Shown: positions 17,372 to 25,957 of the stretch, piece by piece
Layout: every line of letters begins with the position of its first letter
Position numbering within the stretch: the stretch's first letter is position 1
DNA from: an uncultured Lachnospiraceae bacterium
GTDB taxonomy: Bacteria; Bacillota; Clostridia; Lachnospirales; Lachnospiraceae
Assembly: GCA_902775895.1 (NCBI GenBank)
Contig: CACYNO010000001.1
Span: 372,001 to 436,000, forward strand
Direction: 5' to 3'
DNA length: 64,000 nt
Notes under the pieces: model-generated
What the model was told of the DNA's origin: nothing
The model's input: only the letters and a program-made list of their open reading frames with translations
The model's database searches: none
Translations under genes and position numbers: made by a program

Positions 17372-18064
17372 ATGGCTGTAAAGGTTTTGGTAGTAGACGA
17401 TGAAAAGATTATTGTTAAAGGACTTACGTTCAGTCTAGAACAGGACGGGATGGAAGTTTCTGCTGCTTATGACGGCGAAGAAGCCCTTAATATGGTTAGA
17501 TCCGAATCCTATGACATTATCCTGCTTGATCTTATGCTTCCGAAGATCGACGGATTACAGGTTTGTCGTGAGATCAGGGAATTCTCCGATGTTCCCATCA
17601 TAATGCTTACCGCAAAGGGTGAGGACATGGATAAGATAATGGGGCTGGAGTACGGGGCCGATGATTACATTACCAAGCCTTACAATATCCTTGAGGTTAA
17701 AGCAAGGATAAAAGCCATCCTCAGGCGTAACACCAAAAAGGAAACGACCGTTAAAGAAAACGATACGGTACTCCGTTTTAAAGATCTTACTCTTGATACT
17801 GACAGCAGAACACTTTTTATCAATGACCGTGAGATAAATCTTACTGCAAGAGAGTTCAATCTTTTGGAGCTTATGGCCAAACATCCTAATAAAGTCTACA
17901 GTAGAGAGGGACTTTTAAAGGAAGCATGGGGATCAAGGTTTCCGGGAGATGAAAGAACGGTTGACGTACATATAAGACGTCTGAGAGAAAAGATAGAGGA
18001 GGATCCGGGACATCCCCGCTTTGTTCATACCAAATGGGGAGTAGGATATTATTTCCATGTCTAA
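17372..18064 (+). CDS. OmpR/PhoB-family response regulator
   Basis: 230 residues. Receiver domain: acidic pair VVDDEK (about 8-13), phospho-acceptor aspartate in ILLDLMLPKIDG (about 53), conserved lysine in YITKPYN (about 103). Winged-helix DNA-binding domain from about 130 with LTAREFNLLELMAKHP and ERTVDVHIRRLREKIE. Clear CGGAGGAATAAAA ribosome binding site. It overlaps the kinase gene by 8 bp, so the two are made together. It resembles WalR/PhoB-type regulators; target genes cannot be read from sequence. Confidence 0.93.
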   Translation: MAVKVLVVDDEKIIVKGLTFSLEQDGMEVSAAYDGEEALNMVRSESYDIILLDLMLPKIDGLQVCREIREFSDVPIIMLTAKGEDMDKIMGLEYGADDYITKPYNILEVKARIKAILRRNTKKETTVKENDTVLRFKDLTLDTDSRTLFINDREINLTAREFNLLELMAKHPNKVYSREGLLKEAWGSRFPGDERTVDVHIRRLREKIEEDPGHPRFVHTKWGVGYYFHV

Positions 18065-19577
18065 TACAACGGATACAATCGAATCGGAAAAAAAGACTTC
18101 AGGATTTTTATTTATTCTGAAGCGTTTTTTTCGCAGTTTTGCATTCAGGATATTTGTTTATCTGATGATATTTGCTATCATTCCGGCAACTATCATGAAT
18201 ATTCTTGATAATTATTATTTCGGGAATATCATATCTGAAACAGAGACCGAAAGTGTGGGTATGCAGGCTGCCGTTATCGCAAATGAGATGAAAAACTATG
18301 AGTCTCTTGAGGAGGCTTCAAAAGCCGGACAGTTCAGCGTATACACGAATTTTGCCTCGATCAACGAGATCAGGATAAGGATACTTGATAACAATTACAG
18401 GATAGTTCTTGATACTTACGGATTTGACACCGGAAAGACCATGATCAATGAAAGTGCCGTGAAGGCTATGGAATCGGGAGCCGGTGTGACCACTTATGTC
18501 CGTGATGATACTATTGTGGAGAGTGCATCTGTACTTACCAATAATAAAGGCGATACCATAGGTATTGTACTTATGGGTCAGAATATGTCAAAGGTAAATG
18601 CTTCCATATCTGATGTGCACAGGTATTCCACTCTTATCACCGTTTCGGTAATTTTATCACTTGCAGTCGTAGCGGGATTTTTGGCGTTTAAGTTCAGCAA
18701 CAAATATCGTGCTGTTAAAGAATCCGTTGATGATATTGCTGCAGGAAAGACAGATAACAGACTTAATGTGAACGGTTATACAGAGTATCAGGATTTTTCC
18801 ATCAGATTTAACGACATACTGGATAATGCCGGAGAGTTGAACAAATCAAGAGAAGAATTTGTATCAAACGTATCCCACGAATTAAAGACGCCTATGACTT
18901 CTATCAAGCTTCTTGCTGATTCCCTTCTTGCCAATCCGGACACACCGGTAGAGGTTTATAAAGAGTTCATGCAGGACATTGCCAACGAGATCGACAGGGA
19001 GAACGGTATCATCGAGGATCTTCTTTCTCTGGTTCGTATGGATAACTCTGTAGCCAATCTTAATCTGGCTTTTGTGAATATCAACGAACTGATCGAAAAA
19101 GTCATGAGGAAGCTGACACCTATAGCAGACAGGAAATCCATAGAGCTTGTATTTGAAAGTATAAGACCTGTTGAAGCTGAGATAGATGAGATCAAGATCA
19201 CTCAGGTTGCCACAAACCTTATAGAAAATGCCATTAAGTACAACAGGGAACACGGGTTTGTTCACGTTTCTCTGAACGCCGATTATGAGTTTTTCTATCT
19301 GCGTGTAGAAGATAACGGTTTCGGTATCCCGGAAGAAGATCAAAAGAATGTATTCCAGAGGTTCTACCGGGTAGACAAAGCCAGATCGAGGGAGACCGGA
19401 GGAACAGGACTCGGCCTGTCCATCGTAAAGACCATTGTGCTGATGCATGACGGTCAGATCAAGCTGTACAGCGAGCCTGAAAGTGAAAACGGTGAAGAGG
19501 GCACAACAGTATTTACGGTAAAGATACCGTTAAAAAGTAAGAATTCACAGCGTCAGGGTGTATCAAATGAGAATTAA
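18057..19577 (+). CDS. Membrane sensor histidine kinase (PhoR/WalK-like)
   Basis: 506 residues: two transmembrane helices (about 28-48 and 193-213) flanking an extracytoplasmic sensor region of some 140 residues, a HAMP linker, HisKA with SHELKTPMTSIKLL (phospho-histidine about residue 280), and an HATPase domain with NLIENAIKYN, DNGFGIPEED, FYRVDKARS and GTGLGLSIVK. No PAS domain is obvious between HAMP and HisKA, unlike Bacillus WalK. It is encoded with the response regulator before it and a GerMN lipoprotein after it, which suggests an envelope-sensing unit. Confidence 0.92.
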   Translation: MSNTTDTIESEKKTSGFLFILKRFFRSFAFRIFVYLMIFAIIPATIMNILDNYYFGNIISETETESVGMQAAVIANEMKNYESLEEASKAGQFSVYTNFASINEIRIRILDNNYRIVLDTYGFDTGKTMINESAVKAMESGAGVTTYVRDDTIVESASVLTNNKGDTIGIVLMGQNMSKVNASISDVHRYSTLITVSVILSLAVVAGFLAFKFSNKYRAVKESVDDIAAGKTDNRLNVNGYTEYQDFSIRFNDILDNAGELNKSREEFVSNVSHELKTPMTSIKLLADSLLANPDTPVEVYKEFMQDIANEIDRENGIIEDLLSLVRMDNSVANLNLAFVNINELIEKVMRKLTPIADRKSIELVFESIRPVEAEIDEIKITQVATNLIENAIKYNREHGFVHVSLNADYEFFYLRVEDNGFGIPEEDQKNVFQRFYRVDKARSRETGGTGLGLSIVKTIVLMHDGQIKLYSEPESENGEEGTTVFTVKIPLKSKNSQRQGVSNEN

Positions 19578-20478
19578 TGCTTTTAAAAAGTTAATATTAC
19601 TTTCCGGTGCATGTCTCTTTATCACTGCATGCGGTAAAAATGCCGATAATGTTTACAGGCTATATTATACGAATATCGCCGGCACCAGGCTTACCGTGAA
19701 GGATTTTAAGACTGATACAAAAGATAAGGTCAAGCTTGCTGAGGAATTGTTGTCCGGGCTTGATACGGTTGAGAGTTCTGATCAGTATGTTGTGATAAAG
19801 CCCGGTGATATACATGTGAATAATGTGAGTTTTCAGGAGGGTGATCTTATCCTTACTTTTTCTGATAACTATAAAAGCATGGATGCCACTACGGAGGCAA
19901 TGTATCGTACGGCTGCAGTAAAGACGCTTTCACAGATAGCTGACGTGGAAAGCGTTACTTTTCGTGACTCAAAAGATGTGATCACCCTTGATTCAGGTCT
20001 TAGGCTGTCGTCTTTGAGAAGCGATGATTATATAGATGATTCAAATGATATCTTTTATGACACACAGTGGATGAACGTGGGGCTTTATTACACAAATGAA
20101 AAAGGAGACTCACTTATCCGTACCGAGGCCAACATAGCTTACAACAGTGATGAATCCATTGAAAAAATGATCGTATCCAGGCTTACAGACGGCCCTGACG
20201 AAGCTGGATTGTATCCTGTTATTCCCGAAAATACAGAACTATTAGGCGTTACTTTTGTGAACGGAGTGTGTTACGTGAATTTTGACCAGCTTTTTCTTTC
20301 CGGTAACGTAAATGCTTCCGGGAATCTGCCGGTATATTCCGTTGTTAATTCCCTGTGTGAGTTGGACGAAGTAAATGAGGTCCGTATTTTGATCGACGGA
20401 AGCTCAGATGTGGTTTACAGAGAAAGTCTGTCTCTGGACAAAAATTTTCAATTTGATCATTCTTATGTTTCCAATTAA
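19567..20478 (+). CDS. GerMN-domain lipoprotein, putative kinase accessory protein
   Basis: 303 residues. Signal peptide with lipobox LFITAC (lipidated cysteine at about residue 22), then two GerMN-like domains: the first around GDLILTFSDNYKSM, the second around GVCYVNFDQLFLSG. GerMN domains occur in GerM and in actinobacterial LpqB, a lipoprotein that works with the kinase MtrB. Here it overlaps the histidine kinase gene by 11 bp, so it is probably an outside-facing partner of that kinase; this is inference. ATG 19567 is preferred over GTG 19558 because it gives a clean signal peptide and follows AGGGTG. Confidence 0.8.
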   Translation: MRINAFKKLILLSGACLFITACGKNADNVYRLYYTNIAGTRLTVKDFKTDTKDKVKLAEELLSGLDTVESSDQYVVIKPGDIHVNNVSFQEGDLILTFSDNYKSMDATTEAMYRTAAVKTLSQIADVESVTFRDSKDVITLDSGLRLSSLRSDDYIDDSNDIFYDTQWMNVGLYYTNEKGDSLIRTEANIAYNSDESIEKMIVSRLTDGPDEAGLYPVIPENTELLGVTFVNGVCYVNFDQLFLSGNVNASGNLPVYSVVNSLCELDEVNEVRILIDGSSDVVYRESLSLDKNFQFDHSYVSN

Positions 20479-20503
20479 ATATTTCTATAACGAAAGGAGT
20501 TAA

Positions 20504-22912
20504 ATGAAACGACCTGTTTTATGGTTGGCACTTCCTGTTATTGTGATGTGTATCGCAGGAGCGACAGGGGATGCCGGCTTTATCTTTGTGTTTTTTGCGC
20601 TTATCGTATGCGTTGTTTTATTCGTATTACTAAACAAAAACAAAAAATTTTTTATTCCTTGGATGATATTCTTGATCATTTCTTTTTTCTGCATTATCAG
20701 CAATCTGAGTATTCCAAAAACAGTCAAATACATAAATGATTCAAATGAAAGTGTTGAGTGCGAGCTTTCCGGAAGAGTCGTTAAATTTACAAAAAAAGAA
20801 GAATACATGAGCGTTCATCTGAAAAACGCATCTTTGCATAATAAACAGTGCAAAGAAGATATCAGGGGGGTTTTAGTGTATTGTGACCCGTGTGATATAA
20901 AACTCGGAGACAAGATCTTGCTTCACGGAAAACTTAAACCCCTTGAAAAACCTCGTATGGAAGGCTGTTTTGATGAGAAGAGTTATTACGAGTCCATAAA
21001 TATATTTTCAAAATTTAATGCAGATAGTATTCAAGTAATATCTCATGATGCAAATCCTGTTACAGTTACGGCTAATTCCGTGAAGGAATATCTTAACAGA
21101 TCATATCAAAAAATATCACCGGACTATGCCGGGAGGCTGTCGGCAATAACGTTGGGAGACCAGAGCCTTCTGGAAGAAGATATAAAAGAATCCTACAAAA
21201 AAAACGGTATAGGACATCTTCTGGCGATAAGTGGTCTTCATGTCTCTCTTACGGGAATGTTCTTCTACAAACTTTTAAGAAAAGCAGGGCTTTCCTTTGT
21301 GCCCTGTGTGTTATGCGGGACGGTTATTATCCTGATATACACGGTACTTACGGGAGGCTCCATATCATCAATAAGGGCCGGTGTTATGTTTTGTATGACT
21401 GTTATGGCAGATATTCCCGGCAGGTCTTACGATCCTCTTTCTTCACTATCCCTTCAATGTATGGTGACACTTTTGATGAATCCTTATTCTATCCGGGGAC
21501 CGTCATTTTTGATGTCATATTTATCTGTATTATCAATAATAATATTAGGTACACAATTCAATAAAATAAGAATTGTCTATAAAAAATCTGCTTTTTCAAA
21601 GATTGTTTTCGCTGATCTCATGGTTTCTTTTTCAGTATTTTTAGGGTTGTTGCCTGTCAATCTGTTGTTCTACAACGAAACACCTCTTTATTCTGTTCCC
21701 ATAAACCTGATGATCATTCCCCTTTCCCCGCTATTGATGGGGGCGGCTCTCGTTGCCGGATCAGTCGGTGGGATATTACCGCAGGCAGGTGTGTTTTTGA
21801 TCGCTATATCAGAGAGGATATTTGACTTTTATGATCATCTGTGTGATCTGTTTTCCGGAATATTTAAAGGTTTTTATCTTACGGGAACCCCTAAATTACT
21901 CAGTGTTATCCTTTATTATTGTCTTATCGTTTTATTCTGCATTATCCTGAAGTACAAGATCGCTGACAGATTATGTTATGCACATAAAGCAGGACTTTTG
22001 ATCGACAGATCAGGGCGTAAAAAAATAAGAGATAAGATAAAAATACCTGCAATGATCTCATGTGTGATCGTACCTGCAGGAATAATTCTTGTGGCAGCCA
22101 AACCGGATGAAGGCTTTTATTGTACCATGCTTGATGTGGGGCAGGGGGACTGTATCTTTATACATACTGAAAGCGGCAGGAATCTTTTGTTTGACGGCGG
22201 ATCGAGTAACATAAAAAATGTTTATTCAAAAAGAGTAGAGCCTTTTTTATTATCTAAAGGGATCAGAAATCTTGACGGCGTGTTTATAAGCCATAGTGAT
22301 GACGATCACATAAATGCTGTGCAGGATATGATAGATAAAGGTAACATACGTATATCCAACATTATCCTTCCTGATATTAATGATGATCTGAAAGATGAAG
22401 ATTATAAAGATGTTCTATACAAGTCAGAAGAAAAAGGGATCAAAGTATCTTATGCCTCCGAAGGCTTTAATGTAAGCGAAAGGGATTACAGTCTTAAATG
22501 TATCTTCCCGGGAAAAGAAGATTCTTTTACAGATATAAACTCCTTAAGCGCGGTTTACAGATTTGAATATGAAGGCCTGTCTGTTCTTCTTACCGGTGAT
22601 ACCACGGAAGAGTCGGAAAAAAAGATGCTTGAAGACGGAAAGATAAAGCAGGCTACAATACTGAAAGCAGCACATCACGGATCAAATAATTCAAGTCATG
22701 ATGAATTTCTGGAAGCAGTATCACCTGAGATCGCGCTGATCTCCTGCGGCGTAAATAACAGGTATAACCATCCGGGCAGCAAGACCACTGAAAGGTTAAA
22801 GGATCATGAAATACCTTATATAGTCACGTCCAAAGCCGGGGCCGTAACTATCAGATCATCGGGCAAAGGATTTCGGGTAAAAGGATTTTTGAATACAAGA
22901 TTTGAGGAATAA
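20504..22912 (+). CDS. comEC: ComEC/Rec2 DNA-uptake channel
   Basis: 802 residues: N-terminal hydrophobic segments and a DUF4131-like region, the Competence domain with GIGHLLAISGLHVSLTG (about 230) and a bundle of transmembrane helices to about 480, then a C-terminal metallo-beta-lactamase-like domain with FISHSDDDHINAV, LLTGDTTEESEK and ILKAAHHGSNNS. ComEC carries one DNA strand across the membrane; the hydrolase-like domain has been proposed to degrade the other strand. The gene follows AAAGGAG. comEA is upstream and holA downstream, a common order in Firmicutes apart from the signalling genes placed between them. Confidence 0.93.
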   Translation: MKRPVLWLALPVIVMCIAGATGDAGFIFVFFALIVCVVLFVLLNKNKKFFIPWMIFLIISFFCIISNLSIPKTVKYINDSNESVECELSGRVVKFTKKEEYMSVHLKNASLHNKQCKEDIRGVLVYCDPCDIKLGDKILLHGKLKPLEKPRMEGCFDEKSYYESINIFSKFNADSIQVISHDANPVTVTANSVKEYLNRSYQKISPDYAGRLSAITLGDQSLLEEDIKESYKKNGIGHLLAISGLHVSLTGMFFYKLLRKAGLSFVPCVLCGTVIILIYTVLTGGSISSIRAGVMFCMTVMADIPGRSYDPLSSLSLQCMVTLLMNPYSIRGPSFLMSYLSVLSIIILGTQFNKIRIVYKKSAFSKIVFADLMVSFSVFLGLLPVNLLFYNETPLYSVPINLMIIPLSPLLMGAALVAGSVGGILPQAGVFLIAISERIFDFYDHLCDLFSGIFKGFYLTGTPKLLSVILYYCLIVLFCIILKYKIADRLCYAHKAGLLIDRSGRKKIRDKIKIPAMISCVIVPAGIILVAAKPDEGFYCTMLDVGQGDCIFIHTESGRNLLFDGGSSNIKNVYSKRVEPFLLSKGIRNLDGVFISHSDDDHINAVQDMIDKGNIRISNIILPDINDDLKDEDYKDVLYKSEEKGIKVSYASEGFNVSERDYSLKCIFPGKEDSFTDINSLSAVYRFEYEGLSVLLTGDTTEESEKKMLEDGKIKQATILKAAHHGSNNSSHDEFLEAVSPEIALISCGVNNRYNHPGSKTTERLKDHEIPYIVTSKAGAVTIRSSGKGFRVKGFLNTRFEE

Positions 22913-22930
22913 ATCTTTTTATATTATAAT
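22902..22930 (+). promoter_or_regulatory. Promoter giving a probable leaderless holA transcript
   Basis: TTGAGG (22902-22907), a 17-bp spacer and a perfect TATAAT (22925-22930). Seven bases downstream is 22937-22938, exactly the G before, or the A of, the holA ATG. No Shine-Dalgarno precedes that ATG (ATCTCACC). Confidence 0.55.
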
Positions 22931-22937
22931 CTCACCG

Positions 22938-23900
22938 ATGAAAAACATTAATAATGACATAAAATCAAATACTTTCAAACACTGTTACCTGCTTGTGGGT
23001 GAAGAGGATTATCTTAAAAAACAGATGAAGGATAATCTGGTCTGCGCAATTGCGGGCAACGATACCATGAACAAGACAGTGTACAAGGAAAAACCTGATG
23101 AAAAAGAAGTCTGTGAACTGGCGCTGACCCTGCCTTTCTTTTCAGAGAGGCGTCTTTTGGTTTTTGATTCCTCTGATTTTTTTTCATGGGCTTCGGATGA
23201 TCTATGCGACATATTAAAAGACATCCCTGACTATCTGTACATTATCATCGTTGAAGATTCAGCCGATAAAAGAAAAAAGGCTTATAAGGCAATAGAAAAG
23301 TCAGGGTATATCTGCGAACTGAAAACACAGGCTAAAGGAGACCTTAAAAAGTTTATACAGACTAAATGTGACGGAGAGGGTGTGCAGATAGAACCTGCTG
23401 CGATTGATACGCTGATCAGTGCAACAAACGGGGATCTGAACACCATCTCAAATGAACTTGAGAAACTTTTTGCTTATTGCTTCGAGAAGAAACGCATAGA
23501 TCAGGACGATGTAAAAAATGTCTGCAGCGTATGTCTTGAGGACAGAGTCTTTGATATGATCGAAGCTATTGGTAAAAAGGATGCGGGTAAAGCATTGGTA
23601 CTTTATGATGATCTTATCGCATTAAAAGAGGCTCCGATCAAGATACTGATACTTATGGAGAGGCAGTTTATGGGGATAGCACAGGTAAAGGATTCAAAAG
23701 AGATCAATGCTTCTCAGATCGGAATGAAGGGTGTGGCGCCTTTTGTGGTCAAAAAATACAAGGATCAGGCGGAGAACTTTTCTCTTTCTGAGCTAAAAGA
23801 ACTTCTCAGGCTTTTTGAGGATACTGAATACAGGATAAAAACAGGGCTTATCAGCGACAGAAACGGTCTGGAGATCATAATATCAAAAGCCCTTGCATGA
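22938..23900 (+). CDS. holA: DNA polymerase III delta subunit
   Basis: 320 residues. Starts MKNINNDIKSNTFKHCYLL followed by VGEEDYLKKQM, as in Gram-positive HolA; AAA+-like domain with LPFFSERRLLVF and the YLYIIIVED strand, then a helical collar domain with NDLNTISNELEKL-type sequence (TNGDLNTISNELEKLFAY). It opens and loads the beta sliding clamp as part of the clamp loader. ATG 22938 is preferred over TTG 22902, which adds 12 residues not expected in the family. Neither start has a good ribosome binding site; a promoter ending seven bases before the ATG suggests leaderless translation. Confidence 0.9.
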   Translation: MKNINNDIKSNTFKHCYLLVGEEDYLKKQMKDNLVCAIAGNDTMNKTVYKEKPDEKEVCELALTLPFFSERRLLVFDSSDFFSWASDDLCDILKDIPDYLYIIIVEDSADKRKKAYKAIEKSGYICELKTQAKGDLKKFIQTKCDGEGVQIEPAAIDTLISATNGDLNTISNELEKLFAYCFEKKRIDQDDVKNVCSVCLEDRVFDMIEAIGKKDAGKALVLYDDLIALKEAPIKILILMERQFMGIAQVKDSKEINASQIGMKGVAPFVVKKYKDQAENFSLSELKELLRLFEDTEYRIKTGLISDRNGLEIIISKALA

Positions 23901-23932
23901 AAAAAACAACCCGTCTGTACGGGTTGTTTTTT
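23901..23932. terminator. Bidirectional terminator shared by holA and rpsT
   Basis: AAAAAACAACCCGT (23901-23914) pairs with ACGGGTTGTTTTTT (23919-23932) around a four-base loop. The right arm overlaps the rpsT stop codon (23931-23933). Confidence 0.9.
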
Positions 23933-24191
23933 AAAGAGCGTTAACTGCCTTTGTAAGTCTTGCAATCTTTCTTGCAGCTGTATTCTTGTGGTAAATACCT
24001 TTGTTTGCTGCTTTCTGGATGGCGCTTACTGCAGGTGTTAAAGCTTCTGTTGCAGCTGATTTGTCTTTTGCAGCGATAGCAGCATCGACTTTCTTGATAT
24101 CAGTCTTAACAGCGCTCTTTACAGCCTTGTTTCTGTCGGCTCTGGCATTGTTGGTTCTGATCCTCTTTTTTGCAGATTTGATGTTAGCCAT
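23931..24191 (-). CDS. rpsT: Small ribosomal subunit protein bS20
   Basis: 86 residues, rich in Ala, Lys and Arg: MANIKSAKKRIRTNNARADR at the start and KGIYHKNTAARKIARLTK near the end are diagnostic of S20, which binds 16S rRNA early in 30S assembly. A strong CAGGAGGAT site precedes the ATG. It faces holA, a pairing found in many Firmicutes. The leader between promoter and ATG is about 50 bases. Confidence 0.97.
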   Translation of the reverse strand: MANIKSAKKRIRTNNARADRNKAVKSAVKTDIKKVDAAIAAKDKSAATEALTPAVSAIQKAANKGIYHKNTAARKIARLTKAVNAL

Positions 24192-24250
24192 TAAAGTATA
24201 TCCTCCTGATGTTTATTATTAATAATTCGTTGAATTAAACATACTTCGCT

Positions 24251-24279
24251 ATTTTATAGATACATATGTAAATTGTCAA
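24251..24279 (-). promoter_or_regulatory. Strong promoter for rpsT
   Basis: Minus-strand consensus TTGACA (24279-24274), a 17-bp spacer, TAAAAT (24256-24251). The -35 overlaps a TTGTCA on the plus strand that could serve pepD. Confidence 0.85.
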
Positions 24280-24302
24280 CACATTGACGGTTGTTTTATG
24301 AT
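24273..24302 (+). promoter_or_regulatory. Candidate pepD promoter sharing the rpsT -35
   Basis: TTGTCA (24273-24278), an 18-bp spacer and TATGAT (24297-24302). The predicted start (about 24309) falls within the ribosome binding site AAGGAG (24307-24312), leaving a leader of only about ten bases, which weakens the call. Confidence 0.4.
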
Positions 24303-24318
24303 TTTTAAGGAGAAAACC

Positions 24319-25773
24319 ATGGATCTACATGTTTTAACTGATAAATATCCCTTTTGGAGATTTTTTAAGGAAATATCCGGGATACCGAGAGGGTCGGGGA
24401 ACTGTGATGCGATCAGCGATTATATCGTAAACTTCGCAAAAGAAAGAGGATTGCGATACAGAAAAGACAAAAGCAATAATGTTATCGTCTTCAAAGAGGC
24501 TTCGGATGACTGTACAAACGACAGAACCGTAATGCTTCAGAGTCATCTTGATATGGTTGCCGTTAAACGCAAGGATAAGATAAAAGATCTTAAGAAAGAG
24601 GGGATAGATCTTTTTATTGACGGCGACTTTTTAAAGGCTGACGGTACCAGCCTGGGGGCAGACGACGGTATCGGAGTAGCATATGCTCTTGAAGTGCTTG
24701 ATGACAGGGAAATGTCACATCCTGCTATTGAAGCCGTGTTTACCACTGACGAGGAGATAGGTATGCTCGGTGCCGAAGCGCTGGATACCTCTGACTTAAA
24801 AAGCAGCTTTATATTAAATATCGACTCGGAAGATGAAGGAGTGTTTACAGCAGGATGTGCGGGAACGACTATCTGCAGTATAAGTTTTGTCCCTGAGCTT
24901 GAAAAGACGAAAGGAAATTGTTTTAAGATATATTTTAATGATCTGACGGGCGGTCATTCCGGCATAGAGATTGATAAACACAGGGGAAATGCCTACAGAC
25001 TGTTGGGACGTCTTATTTTGAGGCTGAACAGATCAGGTGCAGATGTGCGGTATATCAATGTGGGTGGCGGCGGAAAAGATAATGCTATTGCAGAAAGCTG
25101 TGAGGCTGAGATCCTTACCGGTATTGGATCAGGTGAATTCGAAAAGCTTTTTTGTGAAGAATCAGAAAAGATCAAGGATGCATATTTTTTAAGCGATCCT
25201 GATATGAAGATCAATCTGGTAAACAACGGTTTTTCTGAAATGAAAGAAGCTTTTTCAGAGGCTGATTCAAAAAAATTGACTGCGCTTCTTACACAGCTTC
25301 CTGACGGGGTGGTGCGGATGTTCGGAGACACAACTCTTATGACAGAGACTTCCCTGAACCTTGGTATCGTAAACGCCTGTAAAGATTTTGTTGATATGAG
25401 TATATGCTTAAGGAGCAATGTGGACTCACAGAGGGAATATCTTAAAGATCTTCTTGAAGACATGGTTGATCGTATTGACGCGGATATCTCATTCGGTCCT
25501 GAAACACAGATATGGAACTATCGAAAGGATTCGCTGCTAAGAGACATCATCACAGATGTGTATGAGAAGGTATCAGGAAAGAAGGGAGAAGTAAATGTTA
25601 TACATGCCGGTGTGGAGTGTGGTTTTTTTACAAAAAAAATGCCGGATACGGACTGTGTTTCATTCGGACCCCGTATAGATGAGATACACACATGGAACGA
25701 AAAACTGAGTATTTCCTCTGCGGAAATGTACTGTGAGATCATAAGAGAAACATTAAAGCAATTAAGTACTTGA
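24319..25773 (+). CDS. pepD: Aminoacyl-histidine dipeptidase (M20 family, PepD)
   Basis: 484-residue zinc peptidase of clan MH. Metal-site motifs: LQSHLDMVAVK (about 78), GTSLGADDGIGVAYALEVL (Asp ligand, about 115), TTDEEIGMLGAEAL (catalytic glutamate, about 143) and NIDSEDEGVF (about 168); the last ligand is in VIHAGVECGFF. A dimerisation lid is inserted. It hydrolyses Xaa-His and other dipeptides in the cytoplasm. ATG 24319, seven bases after AAGGAG, is preferred over 24298. Confidence 0.93.
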   Translation: MDLHVLTDKYPFWRFFKEISGIPRGSGNCDAISDYIVNFAKERGLRYRKDKSNNVIVFKEASDDCTNDRTVMLQSHLDMVAVKRKDKIKDLKKEGIDLFIDGDFLKADGTSLGADDGIGVAYALEVLDDREMSHPAIEAVFTTDEEIGMLGAEALDTSDLKSSFILNIDSEDEGVFTAGCAGTTICSISFVPELEKTKGNCFKIYFNDLTGGHSGIEIDKHRGNAYRLLGRLILRLNRSGADVRYINVGGGGKDNAIAESCEAEILTGIGSGEFEKLFCEESEKIKDAYFLSDPDMKINLVNNGFSEMKEAFSEADSKKLTALLTQLPDGVVRMFGDTTLMTETSLNLGIVNACKDFVDMSICLRSNVDSQREYLKDLLEDMVDRIDADISFGPETQIWNYRKDSLLRDIITDVYEKVSGKKGEVNVIHAGVECGFFTKKMPDTDCVSFGPRIDEIHTWNEKLSISSAEMYCEIIRETLKQLST

Positions 25774-25798
25774 CAAATAATTATACATACAATAATAT
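25770..25798 (+). promoter_or_regulatory. Promoter-like sequence directly ahead of a terminator
   Basis: TTGACA (25770-25775, overlapping the pepD stop), a 17-bp spacer and TAATAT (25793-25798). The expected start, about 25805, is at the base of the terminator hairpin 25803-25830. It may be fortuitous in AT-rich DNA, or may drive the DUF5688 gene by read-through. Confidence 0.4.
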
Positions 25799-25802
25799 AA
25801 TC

Positions 25803-25830
25803 ACCGAATCTTTCATGGATTCGGTTTTTT
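25803..25830 (+). terminator. Intrinsic terminator after pepD
   Basis: ACCGAATC (25803-25810) pairs with GATTCGGT (25818-25825), followed by TTTTTATTTT. Confidence 0.85.
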
Positions 25831-25957
25831 ATTTTCTGAAAATTCATTTTTATTTTTTCTTAAAGAAATCTGATTTGCATTCGCGAATACTTTGAATTTC
25901 TAATGATATTTTCCCGAAAATCTAAAAACAAATATTTAAACACAAAGAGAGGAAAGA

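Noticed and set aside
24284-24289. TTGACG as an alternative -35 for pepD
   Set aside because: No acceptable -10 sequence lies 16-18 bp downstream; that position is the ribosome binding site.
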